DNA of 24,707 nt, taken from the NCBI GenBank assembly GCA_949289715.1, contig CASEPJ010000017.1, forward strand, positions 1 to 24,707, written 5' to 3'. The DNA comes from an uncultured Clostridia bacterium. Lineage in GTDB: Bacteria > Bacillota > Clostridia > Christensenellales > CASEPJ01. The notes beneath the pieces were generated by a model. It had not been told where the DNA came from and did not search any database. It saw only the letters and a program-made list of their open reading frames with translations. Position numbers and translations under genes: made by a program. Positions 16,594 through 24,115 of the stretch are shown one piece after another. Each line of letters starts with the position of its first letter. The stretch's first letter is position 1.

Positions 16594-16754
16594 TTTTATA
16601 ATTTTTTAATTATTGTTCAAAATTTAAATACTTTATATTTTAATTAGACTTTTTCATCACTATAATATTTAACAATTTATAACAATATCAATTAAAATTA
16701 AAAATAAAATTTTGTTGAGCCGAATTTTATTTATGTGTAAAACTATAGCCATAT

Positions 16755-17033
16755 TTATTTTTCTTCATTCGAATTGTTAAGAGCTGCATCCAATACGTTT
16801 TTAACGTCGTTTAAATTCATTGCGCCTTCAAAAAGTTTTGTTTCTCCTAAATAAAAAGCGGGAACATAATAATAATCGTATCCGTCGGCAATGACCGGAT
16901 TGCGGCTTTCTTCTATACGTTCCAATTGTATATTTTCGTATTGCGGATTTTGTTTTACCAAAAAATCGTAATATTCAAAAACTTTTTTGCAATACGGACA
17001 ATTTTTTAAATAAAAAAGCGTTAGTTTTTGCAT
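16755..17033 (-). CDS. Glutaredoxin-like thiol-disulfide protein with CPYC motif
   Basis: A small thioredoxin-fold protein of 92 residues, probably a cytosolic thiol-disulfide oxidoreductase. The active-site motif CPYC is at residues 12-15 after a short beta strand, and the cis-proline expected opposite it is Pro58 in YYVPAF. The C-terminal helix ends in a polar tail. CPYC is the classic glutaredoxin motif, but the sequence between the motifs is unlike E. coli Grx, and many Clostridia lack glutathione, so the true reductant is unknown. The site GGAG 6 bases before the ATG is good. It has its own promoter and terminator and no clear partner gene. Confidence 0.82.
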   Translation of the reverse strand: MQKLTLFYLKNCPYCKKVFEYYDFLVKQNPQYENIQLERIEESRNPVIADGYDYYYVPAFYLGETKLFEGAMNLNDVKNVLDAALNNSNEEK

Positions 17034-17073
17034 ATTTTTCTCCGATTTATTTTTAACTAAAATTTATTCTTAT

Positions 17074-17102
17074 ATTATATATAAAAAGAATAAAGAAATC
17101 AA
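17074..17102 (-). promoter_or_regulatory. Sigma-A promoter of the glutaredoxin-like gene
   Basis: On the minus strand TTGATT (17102-17097), 17 bases, TATAAT (17079-17074), ending about 40 bases before the ATG. Box sequences and spacing are good. Confidence 0.6.
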
Positions 17103-17180
17103 TAAATTTTAAAAAAATATTTTATTGTATATGAAAATTTTTGAATAGTTTAAAATCAAATTGGAAATAATTTGGGTATT

Positions 17181-17672
17181 ATGGATAAAATAACTCAAAT
17201 TAATTCAACAGATTTTCAATTTTTAAAAATTACCGGTGTTCCTCCGGTGTTTGTTTGTGTGGGAACGGATTGCGTAATGGGCGACACATTAGGTCCTATT
17301 ACGGGACAGCTTTTAACAAAAAAACATAATATTCCCTGCTATGTTTACGGAACATTGACTTCTCCCGTAACGGCAAAAAATCTTGACGAATATTTTAATT
17401 TAATAGAAAAAAAACATCCGTATAATCCCGTGGTCATAATAGATGCCGCTTTAGGCAAAAAAGACGATATAGGTAAAATCAAAATTTCCAATACAGGAAT
17501 TATTCCCGGTAGTGCATATAAAACAAACAAGAAAAAATATGGTGATTATGCCATTACCGCAATTGTGAGTGAAAATACGCCTAAAGGAAAAGAAGAATTC
17601 AAATATGTGTCTTTAAATTTGATATCCTCTTTAGCGGAAACGATAGCGCAAAATATATCCATGTGTTTTTAA
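17181..17672 (+). CDS. yyaC: YyaC-family (DUF1256) sporulation protein
   Basis: Similar to B. subtilis YyaC, a sporulation-expressed protein whose fold resembles the germination protease GPR and hydrogenase maturation proteases; its biochemical role is not settled. About 163 residues. The family marks are VCVGTDCVMGDTLGPITG near the N-terminus, YGTLTSPVTAKNL, VVIIDAALGK and IIPGSAYKTNKK, the last resembling the usual substrate-loop region. The start is unclear: ATG at 17181 or TTG at 17172, neither with a strong ribosome site; I chose ATG. It stands alone on the plus strand. Its presence suggests an endospore former. Confidence 0.88.
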   Translation: MDKITQINSTDFQFLKITGVPPVFVCVGTDCVMGDTLGPITGQLLTKKHNIPCYVYGTLTSPVTAKNLDEYFNLIEKKHPYNPVVIIDAALGKKDDIGKIKISNTGIIPGSAYKTNKKKYGDYAITAIVSENTPKGKEEFKYVSLNLISSLAETIAQNISMCF

Positions 17673-17758
17673 TTTTTGATAAATAATTAATATTAAATAA
17701 ATATGCTATAATTCATCAAATTTTTCAAATTCACAAAAAACCAAATATTATAAAATTC

Positions 17759-17787
17759 TTGCAAAATATGTATTAATGTTGTATAAT
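17759..17787 (+). promoter_or_regulatory. Sigma-A promoter of the GyrA-CTD-like gene
   Basis: TTGCAA (17759-17764), 17 bases, TATAAT (17782-17787), about 40 bases before the ATG. The gene thus has its own promoter and is not the tail of a longer gyrA. Confidence 0.65.
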
Positions 17788-17828
17788 TATCGTGTAAAAT
17801 CACAAAAAAATCTTGCAAGGAGGGGAAA

Positions 17829-18635
17829 ATGTATATTTCTTCGGCAAAAACGGAAAAATTTTGCGTGGACGAAAAAATCCACAGTATTATAGCTTTTTCA
17901 AATATAGGCAAAGCATATACCGTTAAAGGTTTTGAAATACCCGAAGGATTGAGAAACACAGACGGGGCAATAGAATCTTTGCTTGCGCTTGCAGAAAACG
18001 AATATTTGGTTGCAGCCGTGGCGGTATTTTCCTTGTCCGACAATATTTTGCTGTTAACTAAAAAGGGGCTTGTAAAAAGAATATGCGTAATGGAGATTGT
18101 CCAAAGCAGAAAATTGGGTCTTTCGGCAATTTCATTAAACGAGGCGGACGAACTCGTATCCGCAACAAGAACTTCAAACGGTTTTATGGCTGTAGTTTGC
18201 GCCACGAACGGCCGAGCCGTAGTTGTAAATGAATCCAATTATAAATTAATGTCTAAGGCAGCTCACGGAATGTGCGGCATTAAATTATTGCCCGAAGAGT
18301 CAGCTTTTGCAATTGTTGTAACGAATAACGCTTTGCTTATCGTAAGCGAAAAGGGTATGGGGAAAAAATTGCTTTTAGAAGACATAAAGCCTACGGTAAG
18401 AGGCGGTAAAGGTGCCAGAATTTATCCTGCGGATACGGAAGCTGGAGATATAAAATTTGTATGTAGTGCGGATTCAAACGGAGAATTGGAGTTTTTGTTT
18501 TCAAGTGGCAGTAAAATGTTTAAAAATACTCAATCCGTACCCTATAAATCTGCTGTATCCAAAGGTAATAAAATAGTTTCTTATAAAGAGGAAGAAAGTA
18601 TAGTCAGAATAGAATATATAGAACAAAATATTTGA
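17829..18635 (+). CDS. Stand-alone GyrA C-terminal-type beta-pinwheel protein
   Basis: The 268 residues resemble only the DNA-wrapping C-terminal domain of gyrase/topoisomerase IV subunit A. Five blade-like repeats can be traced: about 18-68 (IAFSNIGKAYTVKGFEIP), 72-115 (LLLTKKGLVKRI), 119-164 (VCATNGRAVVVNES), 168-214 (LLIVSEKGMGKKL then RGGKGAR) and 219-261. RGGKG (191-195) recalls the GyrA box, but it sits in the fourth blade rather than the first. There is no winged-helix, tower or catalytic Tyr region, and AAGGAGG before the ATG plus a promoter show that this is a complete gene. It may bind or wrap DNA, or work in trans with a gyrase subunit; that is inference. Confidence 0.75.
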   Translation: MYISSAKTEKFCVDEKIHSIIAFSNIGKAYTVKGFEIPEGLRNTDGAIESLLALAENEYLVAAVAVFSLSDNILLLTKKGLVKRICVMEIVQSRKLGLSAISLNEADELVSATRTSNGFMAVVCATNGRAVVVNESNYKLMSKAAHGMCGIKLLPEESAFAIVVTNNALLIVSEKGMGKKLLLEDIKPTVRGGKGARIYPADTEAGDIKFVCSADSNGELEFLFSSGSKMFKNTQSVPYKSAVSKGNKIVSYKEEESIVRIEYIEQNI

Positions 18636-18660
18636 CAAACATAAAAGCAGTTGCTATAAT
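18632..18660 (+). promoter_or_regulatory. Consensus sigma-A promoter of the TM1266-like/ABC operon
   Basis: TTGACA (18632-18637), 17 bases, TATAAT (18655-18660): perfect consensus. The -35 box contains the stop codon of the GyrA-CTD-like gene. A start near 18667 gives a leader of about 140 bases. Confidence 0.85.
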
Positions 18661-18666
18661 AATACG

Positions 18667-18809
18667 AAATAAAAATAACCTGAGTCGAAAGGATTGTGCC
18701 TGACGGTAAAGGGGAAGGATTATATTTTATAATTGTATTTAATTATAAATAATGTTTTTATGCATATTTAATCTCTCCTTTTGTCGTGCAAGGCAGAAGG
18801 AGTTTTTTT
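18667..18809 (+). ncRNA. Structured leader RNA, riboswitch-like, class unknown
   Basis: Right after the promoter comes a hairpin made of three 3-bp steps: ACC, GTC, AGG (18678-18692, with 3-base bulges TGA and GAA) paired to CCT, GAC, GGT (18699-18707) around ATTGTG. A purine-rich stretch AAAGGGGA (18708-18715) can pair with 18774-18781, the 5' arm of the downstream terminator (one G-U), and so could act as antiterminator. Between them is an AT-only hairpin TTATAATT/AATTATAA. The layout is that of a transcriptional riboswitch or a protein-controlled attenuator. I do not recognise the class; the segment from AACCTGA to GGGGAAGG is loosely like the 3' half of a TPP aptamer, but the 5' half with CTGAGA is missing. 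Confidence 0.6.
18775..18809 (+). terminator. Leader terminator that contains the ribosome binding site
   Basis: CTCCTTTTGTC (18775-18785) pairs along 11 positions (two G-U) with GGCAGAAGGAG (18792-18802), loop GTGCAA, then TTTTTTT (18803-18809) and the ATG at 18810. The 3' arm is the Shine-Dalgarno sequence itself, so the same hairpin can stop transcription and hide the ribosome site. Confidence 0.85.
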
Positions 18810-19058
18810 ATGGAAGAAAAAAGGCTTGCCGTTATAAGCATTATAGTAGTAAACCGTGATTCAACCGAAAAAATCAATGCGATTTTACACGAATACGGGG
18901 ATTATATAGTGGGAAGAATGGGAATTCCCTATAAAGAAAAAAAAGTATCCGTAATGTCTGTTGTTTTAGACGCCCCTTTAAGCATTATAAATTCTATTAC
19001 CGGTAAATTGGGTATGCTGGACGGCGTTGTGGCAAAATCCTTGTTTTCGAAGTTTTAA
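18810..19058 (+). CDS. TM1266-like small ACT/NikR-C-type domain protein
   Basis: 82 residues of the family named after T. maritima TM1266, called a putative iron-only hydrogenase system regulator because it often lies beside hydrogenase maturation genes. The family has the beta-alpha-beta fold of ACT and NikR C-terminal domains and lacks a DNA-binding part, so it may bind a small ligand. Seen: LAVISIIVVNRD strand, helix to about residue 30, IVGRMGIPYKEKKVSVMSVVLDA and the signature ITGKLGMLDGVVAKS. The frame opens 8 codons earlier, but that part lies in the terminator stem; AGAAGGAG before 18810 fixes the start. Here it heads an ABC importer operon and no hydrogenase gene is near. Confidence 0.85.
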   Translation: MEEKRLAVISIIVVNRDSTEKINAILHEYGDYIVGRMGIPYKEKKVSVMSVVLDAPLSIINSITGKLGMLDGVVAKSLFSKF

Positions 19059-19121
19059 TAGGAACGATTTATCAATAAATATTTAAATAATTATTCATAA
19101 TACTATATAAGGAGTATAAAA

Positions 19122-20138
19122 ATGAAAAACATACTTTTAAAATTATTAGCCTTGGTTTTAATATTCGTTTCCGTTTTTTCTTTTGCGGCTTGCAAAAAAG
19201 ACGATAATAACAATAACGGAAATCAATCTATCGAAGTGTGTATGGCGTTACCCGACGGAACTCCTGTTCTTGCAGCGATTAATTTTATGGCAAACAAACA
19301 ACAGATTGCCAATTCGGGTAATAAAAATTACGACATAACAACAAATATAGTTCCGGCTGCAAATATAGCCCAAACATTTTCCTCCGGTCAGGCCGAATTT
19401 GCAGTTATGCCTACCGTTGCAGCAGCAAATCTTTATGACAGAGGTGGAGATATCCGCCTGTTATCTACAAACGTATTCGGTAATTTGTATGTTGCAGGTG
19501 TAAACGGAATTTCCGAAGATTCTGCGTTAGATGCTTTAAAAGGCAAAATTGTTTACGTCAGCGGTGCAACCACCGTATCGCTTTTCGAATATATATTGAG
19601 CGAAAACGGAATTGACTACGAAGAGGGAAGCAATGCCATAGCAGAAAAAGTAACTTTGTTTGTTAAAAGCGAGGCGAGCGAAATAATACCTCTTTTAAAA
19701 CAGGCAGAAACAAAATCGGAAGAAGCATATGCTATTTTAGGGGAACCTCAATTAACTCAGGCACAAAATGCAATAACTTCTTTATCGATAAAATTCGATT
19801 TACAAGCGGAATGGAAAGCTTTAACGGGCTTTGAAGGGTATCCGCAGGCGTCTTTGGTGGTTAAAAAATCTTTTGCGGACGAAAATCGTGAACTGGTGCA
19901 GGCGGTTTTGAATCTTTTTAAAGACAATGCACAATACATCGACAATAACTTGTCCTCAATAAATAATGTTTTAAGCGAAAATAACAGTACCATTGCCGCC
20001 TTGACTTTTACAAAAACAACTCTAAAAAGATGTAATTTAAGCCATCAATCGGCAAACGACGTTAAAGAATCGGTAAAAGATTATATTTTAAGACTATCTC
20101 AAATTACCCTTGACGACGAATTTTTCTATCAAGTTTAA
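19122..20138 (+). CDS. ABC transporter substrate-binding lipoprotein, NMT1/SsuA type
   Basis: Captures the ligand outside the membrane for the permease and ATPase encoded next. 338 residues. A signal peptide with a hydrophobic core at about 5-20 ends in the lipobox FAAC, with Cys24 as the lipidated residue, followed by an Asp/Asn-rich linker. The mature part follows the SsuA/ThiY/TauA pattern: MALPDGTPVLAAINFM, AQTFSSGQAEFAVMPTVAAANLYD, GKIVYVSGATTVSLFEYIL, and GYPQASLVVKKSF near the C-terminal lobe. Family members take up sulfonates, nitrate, taurine or thiamin precursors; the ligand cannot be told from sequence. AAGGAG lies before the ATG, 63 bases after the TM1266-like gene, so cotranscription is likely. 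Confidence 0.9.
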   Translation: MKNILLKLLALVLIFVSVFSFAACKKDDNNNNGNQSIEVCMALPDGTPVLAAINFMANKQQIANSGNKNYDITTNIVPAANIAQTFSSGQAEFAVMPTVAAANLYDRGGDIRLLSTNVFGNLYVAGVNGISEDSALDALKGKIVYVSGATTVSLFEYILSENGIDYEEGSNAIAEKVTLFVKSEASEIIPLLKQAETKSEEAYAILGEPQLTQAQNAITSLSIKFDLQAEWKALTGFEGYPQASLVVKKSFADENRELVQAVLNLFKDNAQYIDNNLSSINNVLSENNSTIAALTFTKTTLKRCNLSHQSANDVKESVKDYILRLSQITLDDEFFYQV

Positions 20139-20198
20139 TAAATAAAAATATTAATATATTGTAAAAAAAGGATTGTAGTCATTTTTTGTCGGTGAAAT

Positions 20199-20966
20199 AT
20201 GCAAAAAGTTAAAAAAACTTTGATTAACTTAATATTTCCCGTAGGGGTAGTGGCGGTTGTATTTTTAATTTGGCAAATTGCTGCCGAACTTATAAATGTA
20301 ACTTTAATTTTACCTACCCCTGCGCAAGCGTTAAATCAATTTTTGGTCTATATAAAAAGTGAAGATTTTTATATAAATTTGGGATATACTTTTTTAAGAA
20401 GTTTATATGGTTTTTTACTTTCTTTTACCATTGCCGCATTACTTACGCTGCTTTCTGTTTTTTCGTTTGCTCGAAAAATAATATCATCAATTATGGCGGT
20501 CATAAGGGCAATTCCCACAATGTCCATAATTTTAATTCTGGTAATAATTTTCAGCCCCGATTCCGCTCCGGTAGCGGTTGCTCTTATTGTAATTTGTCCG
20601 ACGCTTTATTCTCAGTTTTGCGCTGCAATCGACAGTATAGACAAAAAACTTCTAGAAATGAGCAAAATATATAAGGTGGGTATTAAAAATAAAATTTTCA
20701 AACTATATTTACCCAATATGGCGGAAGGAGTATTGGAGGGATGTGCCAACGGAATTTCTTTAAACATAAAACTTGTAATAGCTGCCGAAGCGTTGGCTTT
20801 ACCCGTTAAAAGCATAGGCAAAATGATGTGGTATACAAAAACCTTATTGGAAGTCGAAAAGTTATTTGCCTTAACGATTGCCGCCGTGATATTGAGTGTA
20901 CTTGCCGAAAGTGTAGTCAGACTTTTGAAATTTTTTATATTGAGGTGGAAATATGATAAAAATTGA
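20199..20966 (+). CDS. ABC transporter permease, SsuC/TauC type
   Basis: Membrane subunit of the importer, 255 residues, with about six hydrophobic segments starting at about 8-30. The cytoplasmic coupling region that contacts the ATPase is at about residues 150-185, with the pattern SKIYKVGIKNKIFKLYLPNM, a variant of the EAA-G loop. It belongs to the BPD_transp_1 superfamily. The ribosome site is weak (GGTGA 5 bases before ATG). Its 3' end overlaps the ATPase start by 14 bases, which suggests coupled translation. The substrate follows that of the binding protein and is not known. Confidence 0.9.
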   Translation: MQKVKKTLINLIFPVGVVAVVFLIWQIAAELINVTLILPTPAQALNQFLVYIKSEDFYINLGYTFLRSLYGFLLSFTIAALLTLLSVFSFARKIISSIMAVIRAIPTMSIILILVIIFSPDSAPVAVALIVICPTLYSQFCAAIDSIDKKLLEMSKIYKVGIKNKIFKLYLPNMAEGVLEGCANGISLNIKLVIAAEALALPVKSIGKMMWYTKTLLEVEKLFALTIAAVILSVLAESVVRLLKFFILRWKYDKN

Positions 20967-21627
20967 AAAAATCGAAGTCTCCTACCAAAACAATAAAATT
21001 TACGACAATTTTTCTCTTGATTTGGAAGATAATAAAATTACCTGTATTTTGGGGCCTTCCGGGTGCGGCAAGACCACGCTTTTAAATGTCCTTGCGGGGA
21101 TTGTTCCTTATAAAGGGAATATAATTAATTTTCCCCAAACAGTTTCTTACATCTTTCAGGAAGAAAGGCTGTTGGAAAATTTAACGGTAATGCAAAATCT
21201 TTTGTATACGGCAGGTAAAGATAAAATTTTGCAGGCGGAAGAAATTTTAAAAAAGACAGAAATTTTAGACAAAAAAAACGATTATCCTTTGAGACTTTCC
21301 GGAGGGGAACGCCAAAGAGTAGCTATAGCAAGGGCTTTTTTAAGCGATGCCGACGTTTTATTGATGGATGAACCTTTTTCTTCTTTGGATACCGCTTTAA
21401 AAATAAAATTAACAAATGTTTTTACTAATCTTTTAAAAGAAGGCAAAAAAAGAACGGTAGTATTTGTAACGCACGACGTAGAAGAGGCAATGATGTTGGC
21501 GCATAGAATTATTGTACTCGAAAAAGGAAAAATCAAAGATGAAATCGTGCCTGAAGGGGAAATTCCTAGAACCTACGGCAAAAACACATCGGCTAAAAAG
21601 GAATTACTGAAGGTGATTTTAAATTAA
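20953..21627 (+). CDS. ABC transporter ATP-binding protein, SsuB/TauB type
   Basis: ATPase that drives the importer, 224 residues. All motifs are intact: Walker A GPSGCGKTT (34-42), Q-loop Gln69 in YIFQEERLLENLTVMQN, signature LSGGERQ (115-121), Walker B VLLMDEP (135-141) and the switch His174 in FVTHD. The sequence is closest in style to the nitrate/sulfonate/taurine ATPases, fitting the NMT1/SsuA-type binding protein. The start is backed by GAGGTGG. It is the last gene of the operon, with a terminator 60 bases on. Confidence 0.94.
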   Translation: MIKIEKIEVSYQNNKIYDNFSLDLEDNKITCILGPSGCGKTTLLNVLAGIVPYKGNIINFPQTVSYIFQEERLLENLTVMQNLLYTAGKDKILQAEEILKKTEILDKKNDYPLRLSGGERQRVAIARAFLSDADVLLMDEPFSSLDTALKIKLTNVFTNLLKEGKKRTVVFVTHDVEEAMMLAHRIIVLEKGKIKDEIVPEGEIPRTYGKNTSAKKELLKVILN

Positions 21628-21684
21628 TCGATATTAATTACAATATTTTTAGCGCATAATTTAAACGTAATAAAAAAAAGATAT

Positions 21685-21718
21685 AAAAAATCCGCTTCAA
21701 TTTGAAGCGGATTTTTTT
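21685..21718. terminator. Bidirectional terminator after the ABC operon
   Basis: TCCGCTTCAA (21691-21700) and TTGAAGCGGA (21702-21711), extended by A and T runs on the two sides. It ends the ABC operon and may also end the minus-strand cap genes that stop at 21876. Confidence 0.88.
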
Positions 21719-21875
21719 AAAGTATGAATACATTTTTAAACTATAATATAATTTCCAACCAATTAATTTATCATCAAAATTTAAATAATATTAATATTGA
21801 ATATTAAATATTATTAAAAATATTTAAAATTTGATTGAAAAGCATATGATATAAAATAATTTTAATCGATATTAA

Positions 21876-23000
21876 CTATTTATTCCAAATATTTTTATTT
21901 ATAATTTTTGTGTAGCTTTCTATTATTTTTACTATTTTAACGGATACGTTTGAATCGGAATAGTCGTTTGCTGTTAAAACTTCTTCTTTGTTGTCTTTCA
22001 TAGACACGGCAAGCTCAATTGCCCTTAAAATATCTTTTGCAGTAATGCCACCTATGACTATGGAACCTTTGTCGAGTACTTCTGGTCTTTCGGTGGAAGT
22101 TCTAATCAGCACTCCCGCAAAACCCAACATTGCGCTTTCTTCGGAGAGGGTGCCGCTGTCTGATAAAACGCAATAACTGTTTAATTGCAAACAGTTATAA
22201 TCGAAAAACCCGAAAGGTTTTAAATTTCTGACCAGAGGATGAAATTTAAAACCTCTGTTTTCTATAAATTTCATGCTTCTCGGATGGGTAGAATAGATTA
22301 CAGGAATTTGATATTTTTCCGCTACCTTGTTTACGGCGCCCATTAAAGATATAAAATTATTTTCCAAATCTATATTTTCCTCTCTGTGCGCCGAAAGTAA
22401 AATATATTTATTCTTTTCGAGCCCGAGTTTTGAAAGTACGTCCGATTCGTAAAATTTGTCTTTATAGGTATTAATAACTTCTCTCATGGGGGAACCTGTA
22501 ACAAAAGTATATTGAGCGGGCATACCCTCTGCAAGCAGGTATCTTCTGGAATGTTCGGTATAAGGTAGGTTAACGTCGGCAATATGATCCACAATTCTGC
22601 GGTTTATTTCTTCCGAAACGTTAAAATCAAAACAACGGTTGCCCGCTTCCATATGAAAAATAGGGACTTTCAATCGCTTTGCCGAAATAGCCGATAAGGC
22701 CGAGTTGGTATCGCCTAAAATGAGGAGAGCATCGGGTTTTTCCTTTTTAATGATATCGTATGATTTTGAAATTATGTTGCCCATTGTTTCGCCTAAATTA
22801 GCACCTACGCAATTTAAGTAAAAGTCGGGCTCTCTAATGTCTAAATCTTTAAAAAATATTTCGTTTAAAGTATAATCCCAATTTTGTCCGGTATGCACCA
22901 GACAATGGTCGAAGTATTTATCGCAGGCTTTTATACAGGCGGAAAGCCTTATTATTTCGGGCCTTGTGCCTAAAATGGTCATAACTTTCAATTTTTGCAT
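21876..23000 (-). CDS. capG: UDP-sugar 2-epimerase, CapG/WbjD/FnlC type
   Basis: Member of the non-hydrolysing UDP-GlcNAc 2-epimerase family (WecB fold), 374 residues. Seen: GTRPEI (11-16), Asp97 in LGDTNSALSA, Glu118 in HMEAGNRCFDF, SEEINRR (129-135), His205 in SAHREEN, and a C-terminal nucleotide-binding part with SDSGTLSEES. The neighbours are CapF and CapE types, so the likely reaction is the last step to UDP-N-acetyl-L-fucosamine, epimerising C2 of UDP-N-acetyl-L-pneumosamine/talosamine-type sugar. Without that context it could be taken for WecB/MnaA. Only 2 bases separate it from the capF stop. Role: precursor for capsule or O-antigen-like polysaccharide. Confidence 0.88.
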   Translation of the reverse strand: MQKLKVMTILGTRPEIIRLSACIKACDKYFDHCLVHTGQNWDYTLNEIFFKDLDIREPDFYLNCVGANLGETMGNIISKSYDIIKKEKPDALLILGDTNSALSAISAKRLKVPIFHMEAGNRCFDFNVSEEINRRIVDHIADVNLPYTEHSRRYLLAEGMPAQYTFVTGSPMREVINTYKDKFYESDVLSKLGLEKNKYILLSAHREENIDLENNFISLMGAVNKVAEKYQIPVIYSTHPRSMKFIENRGFKFHPLVRNLKPFGFFDYNCLQLNSYCVLSDSGTLSEESAMLGFAGVLIRTSTERPEVLDKGSIVIGGITAKDILRAIELAVSMKDNKEEVLTANDYSDSNVSVKIVKIIESYTKIINKNIWNK

Positions 23001-23002
23001 GT

Positions 23003-24115
23003 CTATACCTCCTCAAAAAAGGTGTCAGGCTTGTTTTTATCAAATGTTTCGTTAGCCCACATAATAGTAATTAAATCGCTTTGACCTATGTTTTCTATGC
23101 TATGCGTATAACCGCAGGGAATGTCGACGACTTCCGGTTTTTCTCCCGAAACATAATAATCTATAATTTTTTGTTCTCCTATTTTTCGAAAGCGTATTAC
23201 GGCTTGTCCGCTGACGACCAAAAATTTTTCAACTTTAGTGTTGTGCCAATGGTTACCTTTGACAATTCCCGGTTTGGCCACGTTGACCGAAACCTGACCG
23301 TAACATTCGGTTTTCAATATTTCGGTAAAGGAACCACGCTCGTCGCAATGTTGTAAAAGATTATAGGAAAATTGATTTTCAGGTAAATAGGATAGGTAAG
23401 TGGAATACAGCTTTTTTTCCAGACTGCCTTTTTTTAATTGGGGAAGAAAAAAATCTTTTCTTTCTTTTGCAAAAGATTGAATTGTTTTTGCTAATTTAGT
23501 AACTGTGGTGCAGTGAGTGATTTTAGGGGATAAATATCCGCTAAAATTCGAGTTTCGATTTTTTAAAACGCCTATGAATTCTTCCGCCAAATCATCTATG
23601 TATGCAAGCGTTATTTTTGCCGAAGCGTCGTTTACTTTAAGGGGTAAACCGTTTGCTGCATTGTAACAGAAAGTCGCTACAACGCTGTTGTAATTGGGTC
23701 TGCACCATTTGCCGAATACATTGGGCAGCCGATATATATAAACGGGGTTGCCGTTTTCTACAGATAAATTCTGGACGGTCTGTTCTGCCAATAGTTTGCT
23801 TTTGCCGTAATCGTTGTCCTTTTCTGCTTGAATTGATGAAGACATTAACAGAGGGCAAGCATTATGCGCCTGTTTTAAATAAAAACATAATTTTTTTGTA
23901 AAATCGCTGTTTCCGAGATAAAATTCATCGTTATTTACAGGTCTGTTTATACCCGCAAAATGAAAAACGAAAGAGCATTGCTTTGTATATTCTTCAAGTT
24001 CTCTTTCAGAATTATCGGTATCGAAAAGCAATAAATCGTTAAAACCTTCATTTTTTAAAAAAGCACAAAGGTTTTTACCTATAAAACCTTTGGCTCCGGT
24101 AATCATTATTTTCAT
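23003..24115 (-). CDS. capF: CapF-type bifunctional SDR-cupin enzyme of UDP-FucNAc synthesis
   Basis: Second enzyme of the CapE-CapF-CapG route, 370 residues. The N-terminal two thirds are a short-chain dehydrogenase with GAKGFIG (7-13) for nucleotide binding and YGKSK (Tyr103, Lys107) in the active site. The C-terminal third from about 245 is a cupin with the metal pattern HWH (289-291), Glu296 and His338. In S. aureus CapF the cupin does C3 epimerisation and the SDR does NADPH-dependent C4 reduction. Both domains look complete here. The start overlaps the end of capE by 4 bases (ATGA), so translation is probably coupled. Confidence 0.92.
   Translation of the reverse strand: MKIMITGAKGFIGKNLCAFLKNEGFNDLLLFDTDNSERELEEYTKQCSFVFHFAGINRPVNNDEFYLGNSDFTKKLCFYLKQAHNACPLLMSSSIQAEKDNDYGKSKLLAEQTVQNLSVENGNPVYIYRLPNVFGKWCRPNYNSVVATFCYNAANGLPLKVNDASAKITLAYIDDLAEEFIGVLKNRNSNFSGYLSPKITHCTTVTKLAKTIQSFAKERKDFFLPQLKKGSLEKKLYSTYLSYLPENQFSYNLLQHCDERGSFTEILKTECYGQVSVNVAKPGIVKGNHWHNTKVEKFLVVSGQAVIRFRKIGEQKIIDYYVSGEKPEVVDIPCGYTHSIENIGQSDLITIMWANETFDKNKPDTFFEEV

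Larger units (their letters stand above)
16378..16754. other. 377-base region upstream of the deacetylase gene
   Basis: Holds a candidate deacetylase promoter, a strong bidirectional terminator and otherwise AT-rich DNA. A plus-strand TATAAT at 16520-16525 has no -35 box at the right distance. No gene is supported. Confidence 0.7.

Noticed and set aside
17673..17828. Remnant of a gyrA core upstream, which would make 17829-18635 a broken gyrA
   Set aside because: The 156 bases are AT-rich with a promoter and show no coding likeness in any frame; the preceding gene is a complete YyaC-like gene.
17693..18238. 181-codon minus-strand frame
   Set aside because: Lies opposite the GyrA-CTD-like gene, has no ribosome site or family likeness, and is explained as a shadow of that gene.
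18661..18809. A standard TPP riboswitch (AACCTGA ... GGGGAAGG looks like its 3' half)
   Set aside because: The 5' half with the CTGAGA loop is absent; only about 10 bases lie between the predicted transcript start and AACCTGA, and the hairpin pairs differently. Kept as class unknown.
18786..18809. 8-residue extension of the TM1266-like protein
   Set aside because: It is encoded by the terminator stem and T run; AGAAGGAG clearly serves the ATG at 18810.
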